Source: Desulfobacterales bacterium
GTDB lineage: Bacteria > Desulfobacterota > Desulfobacteria > Desulfobacterales > UBA2156
Assembly (NCBI GenBank): GCA_011049715.1
Contig: DRHF01000216.1
Span: 1 to 63,468 of the forward strand
DNA length: 63,468 nt
Reading direction: 5' to 3'
Both the position numbers and the translations under genes were made by a program. Positions 27,487 through 34,606 of the stretch are shown here, piece by piece. Each line of letters begins with the position of its first letter. The first letter of the stretch is position 1. The notes under the pieces are model-generated. The model did no database searches and was not told the origin of the DNA. It was given only the letters and a program-made list of their open reading frames with translations.

Positions 27487-27756
27487 ATGAATCAAACCAT
27501 TAAAATACAGATAAAATATTTGTCCGCTATCCGCGATCAGATCGGTCATAAACAGGAGGAGGTCCATTTCCCAAAGGGCGCCACACTTGAGGATGTTAGG
27601 GTGTGGTTGAACACACACTATTCATTGTCTCTCCCAAATTCTCAGATCACAGCCACTCTAAATGGAAAGGGATGGGGTCAGTACCCCTTGAAATTGTCTA
27701 CACAACTAAAAGAAGGAGACACTATTTTTCTTTTGCCGATCGTATCAGGTGGATAA
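27487..27756 (+). CDS. MoaD/ThiS-family sulfur carrier protein
   Basis: An 89-residue ubiquitin-like protein ending in Gly-Gly (PIVSGG), the thiocarboxylate-forming tail of MoaD. The LKEGDTIFLLPIVSGG end and the N-terminal IQIKYLSAIRDQIG strand fit the family. It starts 15 bp after the aldehyde oxidoreductase and has no ribosome binding site of its own, so it is probably translationally coupled. MoaD passes sulfur to the pterin dithiolene; a dedicated copy beside AOR genes is common and supports W-cofactor supply to that enzyme. Confidence 0.88.
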   Translation: MNQTIKIQIKYLSAIRDQIGHKQEEVHFPKGATLEDVRVWLNTHYSLSLPNSQITATLNGKGWGQYPLKLSTQLKEGDTIFLLPIVSGG

Positions 27757-27785
27757 GGATAACACGTTGATTTGATTATAATATT

Positions 27786-27915
27786 GACGGCTTCGTAAAA
27801 AGTCATTTGCGAACGACTTTGAGCGTTTTGGGATAAAGCGTTTAGATCCGCCGCAGGCGGATCTAAACGCCCTAAAATGGTCATTTAGAGAGCAAAATGG
27901 TCTTTTTACGAGTTC
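27786..27915. repeat. Nested inverted-repeat (foldback) element or terminator
   Basis: An inner perfect hairpin has arms GCGTTTAGATCCGCC (27838-27852) and its complement (27856-27870) around a 3-nt loop. An outer pair TCGTAAAAAG (27793-27802) and CTTTTTACGA (27902-27911) encloses it. There is no coding capacity. It lies 30 bp after the MoaD-like gene at the end of the 19-kb rightward run, so it may terminate the operon, but the nested ends look like a small mobile repeat. Confidence 0.6.
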
Positions 27916-28016
27916 ATCAAGATTAGCTCGCTAACCCCGCAACTCCGAATGTCTGGATTTTCGCTTCGCTTCGGCAAGCTACGGGAGATGCGACACCGAA
28001 ATTCACAAACGCCTTT

Positions 28017-28439
28017 TTAACTAAAATATCTTTTTAGGAGCCCTTCCAGGGCATTGGCATGTCTTCCTTCGTCCCGAGAAGACTCATCGAAGAAGTCATG
28101 AGCGGGGTCACAGCCTTCTTCCTTCGCCTTGACAGCCGCCTCCCTCTTGCCTTTGTTCGCCATCTCTTCGCCAGCCAGCATCTTCTCCAGATTTTCCTTG
28201 GTACTTTCGGAGATCAATCCGTTTAGCTCAGCGAAGTGGGCTGCATGCCAGGCCTCATCTAGAGCCAACTTCTCCAGGGTCATCGCTACCTCAGGGTATC
28301 CCTCCCTGAAGGCCTGCCTGGACATGGCCAGATACAGGCCGACCTCGGATGTCTCCCCTTTGAAGTTAGCATCCACGGCGTTCTCAACGCCTGTCCCCTT
28401 TGCTGCTCCTAACTTAACCTCATTGATCAATTTTGCCAT
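28017..28439 (-). CDS. Rubrerythrin-family diiron peroxidase
   Basis: A 140-residue ferritin-like four-helix protein. Helix motifs [16 protein letters not shown] and [18 protein letters not shown], then [16 protein letters not shown], give the paired E and ExxH ligands of the diiron site. The C-terminal rubredoxin (Cys4) domain of classic rubrerythrin is absent, so an external electron donor is required. It probably reduces H2O2 in the cytoplasm. The ATG at 28439 is preceded by GGAGG at 8 nt; the longer frame to 28550 overlaps perR and is unlikely. It is the second gene of a perR-rubrerythrin operon. Confidence 0.85.
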   Translation of the reverse strand: MAKLINEVKLGAAKGTGVENAVDANFKGETSEVGLYLAMSRQAFREGYPEVAMTLEKLALDEAWHAAHFAELNGLISESTKENLEKMLAGEEMANKGKREAAVKAKEEGCDPAHDFFDESSRDEGRHANALEGLLKRYFS

Positions 28440-28519
28440 TGCTGTTACCTCCGTTTTTGATTGATGGTTAATATATGTGGCCTCGGCCGCCGTATATCCG
28501 GCCGGTACCAAACCGTCCT

Positions 28520-28957
28520 CTAGTGTTGTTGGGCCCGACATTTCGGGCAAACCCCGTGAAAGTCAACACTGAAACCAGTCACCTGGTAATCGCCTATCTC
28601 AAAAGAATCGACGTTAAAGCCGCCGAGCACCTTTCCCCCGACATCGTCTATTCGGCGGCACTTCATACACAGAATATGGTGGTGGAGTGAGGTATTGGGG
28701 TCAAAGTGCCGTTTTTTCGGATCGAGGGTAAGCTCCAGTACCAATCCCATCTCCTGGGCGGCGTTTAGGGTGTTGTATATGGTAGCAAATGAGGTGGTGG
28801 AAAACCTTCTCTTGACCACCTCATAGACCTCATAGGCGGAAGGGTGAGATGTATTTCCCTCTAAAAACTGAAACACTGCCATCCGTTGGGGGGTTATCTT
28901 AAAACCGGCGGCCCGGAACCTCTCCACTAACATGTTGGTAGAATCTTTTTTTGCCAT
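28520..28957 (-). CDS. perR: PerR-type Fur-family peroxide-responsive repressor
   Basis: A 145-residue Fur-family regulator. The N-terminal winged helix runs through [15 protein letters not shown] and [22 protein letters not shown] and CPKCRAQ supply the structural Cys4 zinc site, and the His-rich segment gives the regulatory metal site. It is followed by rubrerythrin 80 bp downstream. The promoter carries two PerR-box-like sequences, one overlapping the -10. Together these point to PerR rather than iron-sensing Fur, with autoregulation and induction by peroxide. Confidence 0.87.
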   Translation of the reverse strand: MAKKDSTNMLVERFRAAGFKITPQRMAVFQFLEGNTSHPSAYEVYEVVKRRFSTTSFATIYNTLNAAQEMGLVLELTLDPKKRHFDPNTSLHHHILCMKCRRIDDVGGKVLGGFNVDSFEIGDYQVTGFSVDFHGVCPKCRAQQH

Positions 28958-28968
28958 GTTGCCCTTGA

Positions 28969-29000
28969 TTAGAATAATTATTATTTAAGAATTATTATAA
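28969..29000 (-). promoter_or_regulatory. Two PerR-box-like operators upstream of perR
   Basis: TTAGAATAATTATTA (28969-28983) and TAAGAATTATTATAA (28986-29000) each match the 15-bp PerR box TTATAATNATTATAA at all but two positions. They are spaced almost head to tail. The second overlaps the -10 of the perR promoter, as expected for repression. The consensus is from Bacillus; that a deltaproteobacterial-type PerR uses the same box is inference. Confidence 0.6.
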
Positions 29001-29022
29001 ATGTTATCTTGAATCTTGTCAA
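28994..29022 (-). promoter_or_regulatory. Strong sigma70 promoter for perR-rubrerythrin
   Basis: On the minus strand TTGACA (29022-29017) and TATAAT (28999-28994) are both perfect consensus hexamers separated by exactly 17 bp. The start site would lie within or beside the upstream-proximal PerR-box-like sequence, about 30 bp before the perR start codon. Confidence 0.75.
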
Positions 29023-29174
29023 GTTTTTTTTTGCTTTTAATTTTGACAATCTTGCAAAAAGTCTTTTGTAAGCGACAGTGAGCTGCCCGCCTATCAAGAA
29101 AAACGTTATGCTGTTATAATTGTGGATAAAAAAGGAGAATATATTGGTGAGGATTCTATAGTTTGCCACCCTTA

Positions 29175-29353
29175 GGGTTCGCGCAGAAATAACTTCGCAG
29201 AATTGGCGCTTAGATTTGGTTCAGGTTTGGCTGATCCGAGAGAGTAAAACCACAGGAATAGCGGGCTATTTCGAAGATTTTGCGAGTGAGGCATCGGTCA
29301 AAGATAGGCTGAAGCTAAGATGCTAAAATGTGAAGTAATTTTTGCGCGAACCC
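29175..29353. mobile_element. 179-bp MITE-like element with ~25-bp inverted ends, overlapping recQ 3' end
   Basis: The left end GGGTTCGCGCAGAAAT and the right end (29329-29353, inverse GGGTTCGCGCAAAAAT) form terminal inverted repeats with about 22 of 25 positions matching. There is no transposase. The right end lies inside the last codons of recQ: the terminal residues GSRKNYFTF and the stop codon are encoded by the element. The remaining gene-free stretch 29023-29174 holds nothing else recognised. Confidence 0.7.
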
Positions 29354-31254
29354 ATAGCCTGACTGTTATCATGGGACTGAAATTCTTCTGTGATTTTTGA
29401 ATCGCTTCCGACGCCGTCTTTTGTTCCATCTGTCTTAACATGTTCTAAAATCACCTCGAGAAACTGCTGACCGTAATTTTCTCGTTTAGCTTCTCCAATA
29501 CCGTGAATGCCATGCATTTCGTCCAAAGATTTAGGAAGATAACTTACAAGTTCATGTAATGTTCTGTCATGAAAAATAACATATGGGGGCAGTCCATGTT
29601 TTTGGGCTATTGTTGTACGCAGACTGCGAAGTTTTTCAAAAAGTTCTTTATCTCCCTCAGTTTCCATAACCTTTACGGTTTCACTTTTAACACGTTTAAT
29701 GGCTCTGACACGGGGTTTCACCTTGGGAAATGGATCTTTCCGGAATAACATTTTTTGCTTTTTCCTCAGGACAGGGTGACTTTTATCAGACAACCGGAGC
29801 CCCCCGTAACTGTTCAGGTCCGCCTTGAGATATCCTGCTGACAGCAGTTGTCGAAAAACAGATTTCCACTCCAGTCTATCCAGTTCATTCCCGATCCCGA
29901 AAGTCGATACCCGGTGATGACCGAACTTTAAAATCCTTTCGGTTTCCCGACCCAAAAGCACATCAATGAGATATTCGGCTCCGAAGCGTTCTCCTGTCCT
30001 GTAGACACATGACAACGCCTTTTGGGCTGCCACCGTTCCGTCCCAGGCTTTAACCGGATGCAAACAATTGTCACAGGCTTGACAATCCCCCTGGTAGGTC
30101 TCTCCGAAGTATGCCAAGAGCATTTTTCGGCGGCATTCGATCAACTCGCAATATCCCAAAAGCGCATTGAGCTTTTTTCGTTGGATCCACTTGAACTCTT
30201 CGTTTCCCGGCGTCAACTCAAAAAGTTTATTCATAGCAACGACGTCCGACAAAGAGTAAACCATCCAGGCATCGGCGGGCTGGCCGTTCCTTCCGGCGCG
30301 GCCTGTTTCCTGGTAATAGGCTTCCATGCTCGCCGGCAGGTCTAGGTGCGCAACAAATCGCACATCGGGTTTATCGATTCCCAGGCCAAAAGCAATTGTA
30401 GCAACCATTACATCCACATCGTTTTCCAGGAAGCGTTTTTGATTGTCGAATCGTACCTCGGTATCCAATCCGGCATGGTAAGGAAGCGCCGACACGCCCT
30501 TTTCATGGAGCCATGATGCGATCGTTTCGGTGCGTTTGCGTGTTCGGACATAAACAATACCGGATTCGCCGGGATGTGACCTCTCTATAAAGCTGAGCAG
30601 CTGATTTTTGTCACTATGTTTTACCTGTACATGGTAACGGATGTTCGGCCTGTCAAAGCTGGAGACAAAGTGTTCTGCTTTCTGAAGATCGAGTTTCTCC
30701 AGAATGTCTTTATGCGTAACCGAATCGGCTGTAGCGGTTAGAGCAACTCGTGGCACATTCGAAAACTGCCGTGTGACTTCGTTGATACGCAGGTACTCAG
30801 GTCTAAAATCGTGCCCCCATTGAGACACGCAATGCGCTTCATCAATGGCAAAGAGGCCGATTTGTATGTTTTTTAAAAAATGTTGAAAATTTTCAGTCAA
30901 TAGCCTTTCCGGGGCCACGTATAAAATGTCCACATTGCCTGATGCCACCCGCCGCTGTACTTTATTTGCAGTTTTAAGGTCCAGTGTCGAGTTAAGATAT
31001 TCCGCCCTGACACCATTCTGCCGTAAACCTTTCACCTGGTCTTCCATCAGAGCTATTAATGGAGATATTACGATTCCAACTCCCGAACGAATCATAGCTG
31101 GAATTTGATAGCATATTGATTTACCGCTGCCGGTCGGCATCAGTACAAATGCATCTTTGCCCGATAAAAGGCTCTCTATGATTTTTTCTTGATTTTCCTT
31201 AAATGAATCATATCCGAAAAAACGTTTCAGTATAGCAATGGGTAAATTTTTCAT
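29323..31254 (-). CDS. recQ: ATP-dependent DNA helicase RecQ
   Basis: A 643-residue SF2 helicase with full RecQ architecture. Motif I is MPTGSGKSICYQIP, motif II IDEAHC, the aromatic loop SQWGHDFRPEY, motif III ALTATAD, motif V TIAFGLGID and motif VI QETGRAGRNG. The RQC zinc site follows (CRRKMLLAYFGE then CQACDNC). An HRDC domain near the C-terminus (KHGLPPYVIFHDRTL, MHGIHGIGEAK) completes it. It unwinds 3'-5' in recombination and replication-fork repair. The last roughly nine residues are encoded by a MITE end; the HRDC domain is complete before that, so the protein is probably functional. Confidence 0.93.
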   Translation of the reverse strand: MKNLPIAILKRFFGYDSFKENQEKIIESLLSGKDAFVLMPTGSGKSICYQIPAMIRSGVGIVISPLIALMEDQVKGLRQNGVRAEYLNSTLDLKTANKVQRRVASGNVDILYVAPERLLTENFQHFLKNIQIGLFAIDEAHCVSQWGHDFRPEYLRINEVTRQFSNVPRVALTATADSVTHKDILEKLDLQKAEHFVSSFDRPNIRYHVQVKHSDKNQLLSFIERSHPGESGIVYVRTRKRTETIASWLHEKGVSALPYHAGLDTEVRFDNQKRFLENDVDVMVATIAFGLGIDKPDVRFVAHLDLPASMEAYYQETGRAGRNGQPADAWMVYSLSDVVAMNKLFELTPGNEEFKWIQRKKLNALLGYCELIECRRKMLLAYFGETYQGDCQACDNCLHPVKAWDGTVAAQKALSCVYRTGERFGAEYLIDVLLGRETERILKFGHHRVSTFGIGNELDRLEWKSVFRQLLSAGYLKADLNSYGGLRLSDKSHPVLRKKQKMLFRKDPFPKVKPRVRAIKRVKSETVKVMETEGDKELFEKLRSLRTTIAQKHGLPPYVIFHDRTLHELVSYLPKSLDEMHGIHGIGEAKRENYGQQFLEVILEHVKTDGTKDGVGSDSKITEEFQSHDNSQAMGSRKNYFTF

Positions 31255-32004
31255 TTTAATTTTGAGATATAACCTGCCTTAGTCCATGGATTTAGAGCAG
31301 CGGAAAAGGATAAACCATGCTGATTTTTGAACCCAACGTCATGATGGAGGTCCAATAAGTATTAAAACTCAAGTTTCGGACCTGATATTTTAAGGAAAGT
31401 CGCATCAGGCATAGGGTAAAAAGAAACCAGACCATCGCGTGCCTGAGCACGGTGATTACTTTATGGATACCGGTTCAAACTGATTGCCTCATCGTTTTTC
31501 CAAAAAATTTTATTTACCCCACACCAGATGCGGCACCGTGCCCCATTGGGGGTGCGAAACTTGAGTTAAAAGTCTCCGGATGCTCGAAAGAAGGTTCGAT
31601 AAAATTTGAAATTATGATGTCATGTGTTACCAGATCCATTATGGCAAGCAAAAGAAATGGCTTGTGTGGCGCATGACTGAAAATAATGTGATGTGATCGC
31701 CAAGTTTTCTATGCCTGCAACCCCAACTGGAAATATTTATAGCCGGTTGGCAGGTTATCTGTCAAAGAAAATTCCCGGTTTTGCCCAGTCTAGGGTTTAT
31801 TTGCCGAGCTTTAACTCACAATTTAAGTTTTGGTTATTGTTTCGTATTTCGCGGTTATCCCTCCGGGATGCTTCGGGTGGATTTTAAATTTTTAAATATT
31901 CACTTTTTTGTTGACACGGGGATTATAGGGTCCCTAAAAATACAGAATTGGCATAACAAGTTTCTTAGAATACATCCTGCTCTAACGCCATTATCGGATT
32001 TGAA
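31255..32004. other. 750-bp gene-free region with a dispersed repeat fragment
   Basis: No convincing gene or transposase remnant is seen. About 31365-31415 contains a segment (ATATTTTAAG, AAAGTCGCATCAGG) that recurs at about 37705-37755. Within it CCTGAT and ATCAGG form a small inverted repeat. A short open frame at 31693-31887 has no start signal and no family resemblance. Confidence 0.5.
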
Positions 32005-33210
32005 ATGAATACTGCTGCTATCCGCTGTACGAATGACCTGAAGATGTACCAGGCGCTGCTTGATAATACCGATGTAAAGCGCATGCGTGAACGGATTCAG
32101 CGCAAGGAAGAGAAGCGCAAAAGTCCAGGTATCCGACGCCATTTGCTGGCGACTTCGGTGCGCCTGAGTCGCTCGATGTCAGCTGGTTTGCACAACATGG
32201 CTGATCGCTGCACCGAGCGCCTCGGCCTATGTACGCCGCTTGAGCTCTATGTCTACGCCGGTCCCCGGTTTAATGCGGCGTGCTTCAAACCCGAGGAAGG
32301 TCGGCTGTTTATCATGTTTTCGTCGAGCCTCCTCGAGGCATTCGCCGACCAGGAACTGCTGTTCGTTATGGGACATGAGCTGGGCCACCATGTCTACCAG
32401 CACCACGATATACCGATTGGGTATATCCTGCGCGGGCAGCGTTTGCCACCGCCGGGCCTTGCTCTTGACCTGTTTACATGGTCGCGCTATGCGGAAATAT
32501 CGGCCGACCGAACCGGTGCGTATTGCGCAGAAGACCTGCAAAGTGTAGCCCGCGCTCTGTTCAAACTGGCCTCCGGCATTACCGGTGACCGGGTCGTGCG
32601 GTTCAGCCTGGACGAGTTTCTTAGGCAGGTCGATGACATGCTGGCTTTCGATGAACAACCGGGCCAGGGTGCGCCTATGCAGGACTGGTTCTTAACGCAC
32701 CCATTCAACCCGCTTCGGGTCAAGGCGCTAAAGCATTTTACGGAGTCGGATTTAATGCATTCCGGTGGTATTGGCAAGACCGAGCTGGAGGACCGGGTAC
32801 AGCAGGTCATGGGCCTGATGGAGCCTGATTATATGGAGGGCAAAACAGACGCCAGCCGGGCCATGCGCAATCTGTTTTTGGCTGGGGCGATTGCCGTTGC
32901 TGATGTGTATGAAGGTATCAGTGAACAAGAACGTGAAGTACTCAAGAGCTTTCTTGAAAAGGGCTATGCGGTGGAGAACCTCGACAGCCGGCGCTTGCGG
33001 AAGATTTTGCCGAAACGGATTGCCGAGGCGAAACAGTGGGCCAGCCTGACCCAGCGCATGCAGGTCGTGCGTGACCTATGTATTATCGCCAGGGCCGAAC
33101 GTCCGGTTGCTACGGCCGAACTGGAGCTCCTCAACGAGATCGCCAACGGCCTGAACCTCCCGGCCGGCTTTGTGCAACAGTGCCTGGAGGCTTCCGCCGA
33201 GTTAGACTGA
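32005..33210 (+). CDS. M48-type zinc metallopeptidase with possible TerB-like C-terminal region
   Basis: A 401-residue protein. Zinc site: HELGHH at 124-129, and third ligand Glu164 in the AEISADRTGA motif, as in M48/Ste24 peptidases. There is no obvious transmembrane helix, unlike HtpX, so it is a soluble M48-like enzyme. The last ~110 residues (AGAIAVADVYEGISEQEREVL, IAEAKQWASL, VRDLCIIARAERPVATAEL) look like a helical TerB/DjlA-type acidic-helix domain, tentatively. GC content appears higher than in its neighbours, and repeats lie on both sides, which suggests possible transfer. The substrate is unknown. Confidence 0.75.
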   Translation: MNTAAIRCTNDLKMYQALLDNTDVKRMRERIQRKEEKRKSPGIRRHLLATSVRLSRSMSAGLHNMADRCTERLGLCTPLELYVYAGPRFNAACFKPEEGRLFIMFSSSLLEAFADQELLFVMGHELGHHVYQHHDIPIGYILRGQRLPPPGLALDLFTWSRYAEISADRTGAYCAEDLQSVARALFKLASGITGDRVVRFSLDEFLRQVDDMLAFDEQPGQGAPMQDWFLTHPFNPLRVKALKHFTESDLMHSGGIGKTELEDRVQQVMGLMEPDYMEGKTDASRAMRNLFLAGAIAVADVYEGISEQEREVLKSFLEKGYAVENLDSRRLRKILPKRIAEAKQWASLTQRMQVVRDLCIIARAERPVATAELELLNEIANGLNLPAGFVQQCLEASAELD

Positions 33211-33283
33211 CATAAAGGATACCCGCGACCCGGCGGCTTCCATCTGTTGCGTTATTAAAAGTTCGAAGTAGCAGACTGCGTCT

Positions 33284-33578
33284 TACTAATAAGTGCGTTA
33301 TTATTTAGACATCCGTTGCCATTTCCCCTAGGATTTATCTGCAAAGGCGGGCAGGGTTTTTAATCGGCGGTCGGATCACTGTTTGAAGGTCTTAGCGGGC
33401 GTTTAGCCGGAACCTTCCGAGGCCTCGTTTTTAAACGTTTTAGGACAATGACCCGGTTATTATATTTTCAGACCGGCCGAGTTCCGGCTTTACACACGCT
33501 TTGACCTGAGTTTGAGCCGTCGACCGATTCAATATTCTGCCCGACGCTCGGGTCTAAATAAATATGGCTTCATTAGTA
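33284..33578. mobile_element. 295-bp foldback (MITE-like) element, copy 1
   Basis: The element begins TACTAATAAG and ends CTTCATTAGTA, its near inverse, and is about 95% identical to 53466-53761. Complementary segments are nested: TTATTTAGAC/GTCTAAATAA, GGCGGGCAG/CTGCCCGAC, GGTCGG/CGACCG and TTAGCCGGAAC/GTTCCGGCTTTA. Almost the whole length could therefore fold on itself. It has no ORF. The surrounding 33211-33668 holds nothing else recognised. Confidence 0.85.
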
Positions 33579-33668
33579 ACCCCTAAATGCTCCCAACCGC
33601 AGGATTTTGCTGCGCTCAACTTGCATGTGAAAACCTCATATTGGTGCAGAACTCAGGTAGCAGGTGCC

Positions 33669-34520
33669 TCATTGAATTCCGGTTAAATAGCTTTCATCCA
33701 AGGTTCGGCGAAAAAGGGGCAGCGATTCTATGGGAGGCGGCTTGAATCCGAAGATCATCTCCAGAAAAACCATTGTGATTTGGAACGTGGCGCCCCAGAG
33801 GATGTCCGACCCATGCCCGTCAATATGGCGGAAACAGGGGTGGTCTTCAACAAGGGGATTCGCATCAGACCCGGGGGAGGTTCGGATACGCAGGCGATAT
33901 CTGGCATAAGCTTGCGGCCTTAATAAATCACGCAATGGAATATGAACCACTTTTTCAACTTCCCAATTGGGAACGAATTTCTTTTGATTTTGAACCCACC
34001 CAACCATGGGAAAAATAACCCGCTCAAACATCACCAGGTTCTGAGACGGCAATGGGCCTAAAAACTTGACTCTCAAAGGATTCAGGTGCATCTCTTCAAA
34101 ACTCTCCCGCAGGGCGGTGGCCAAAAAGAGCGCCATGCGCTGGGCCTCGCGCGGCCGCTGCTTGCGCCAAACGACCCAATAAGGCCACCGCGTTAGAGGC
34201 GAAAACGGCAACTGCAAGACCTTTGAAAAAATGGAATCAAGGCCGGGGGCAATCCCTCCGCCCGGACAACAGAGATCACCATGTTGTTTTACCTTGATAG
34301 AACGTCTATTTAAAATCAAAGAAGGTCCCAAAGATGCTTCTACGCCGGCGTTATTTGCACCCAATAAAAATAGTACCGCCGAACCGATAGCCGGGTCCGA
34401 AAGCGCCTTTGGGAAAAGCCGTGCGTGTTGGTTTCTCCTATCCAGAGATTGGGAAACATGCGCGATGAATCCGGTAAGGTTCTGTAAAATATCGTTATTT
34501 TCTTGTCGTTCTTGATTCAC
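33669..34520 (-). CDS. Nudix hydrolase, CoA-pyrophosphatase-like
   Basis: A 283-residue protein with a Nudix-like box. The family's leading glycines are in CCPGGGIAPG at about residue 84-93, and the catalytic helix is in ALRESFEEMHL at about 136. The two halves are separated by an insertion of roughly 30 residues (WPYWVVWRKQRPREAQ) not present in the canonical 23-residue box. The N-terminal LFPKALSDPAIGSAVLFLLG resembles NUDT7/NUDT8-type CoA diphosphatases. Substrate is therefore probably a CoA-type or nucleotide diphosphate. The gene stands alone on the minus strand downstream of cooS. Confidence 0.7.
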   Translation of the reverse strand: MNQERQENNDILQNLTGFIAHVSQSLDRRNQHARLFPKALSDPAIGSAVLFLLGANNAGVEASLGPSLILNRRSIKVKQHGDLCCPGGGIAPGLDSIFSKVLQLPFSPLTRWPYWVVWRKQRPREAQRMALFLATALRESFEEMHLNPLRVKFLGPLPSQNLVMFERVIFPMVGWVQNQKKFVPNWEVEKVVHIPLRDLLRPQAYARYRLRIRTSPGSDANPLVEDHPCFRHIDGHGSDILWGATFQITMVFLEMIFGFKPPPIESLPLFRRTLDESYLTGIQ

Positions 34521-34546
34521 ACCATTTTCCAGTCGTTTGGGAACCC

Positions 34547-34577
34547 AACAGGGTCGCCCATTATAGGGCGCCCCTGT
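34547..34577. repeat. REP-like palindrome between cooS and the Nudix gene
   Basis: AACAGGGTCGCCC (34547-34559) pairs with GGGCGCCCCTGTT (34565-34577) around ATTAT with one mismatch. It shares the CGCCC...GGGCG core with palindromes at 42655-42672 and 55804-55821. It lies 30 bp after cooS and may also act as a transcription terminator for it. Confidence 0.65.
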
Positions 34578-34606
34578 TGTTTTCTTTTCTACACAAATCC
34601 CGGTTA

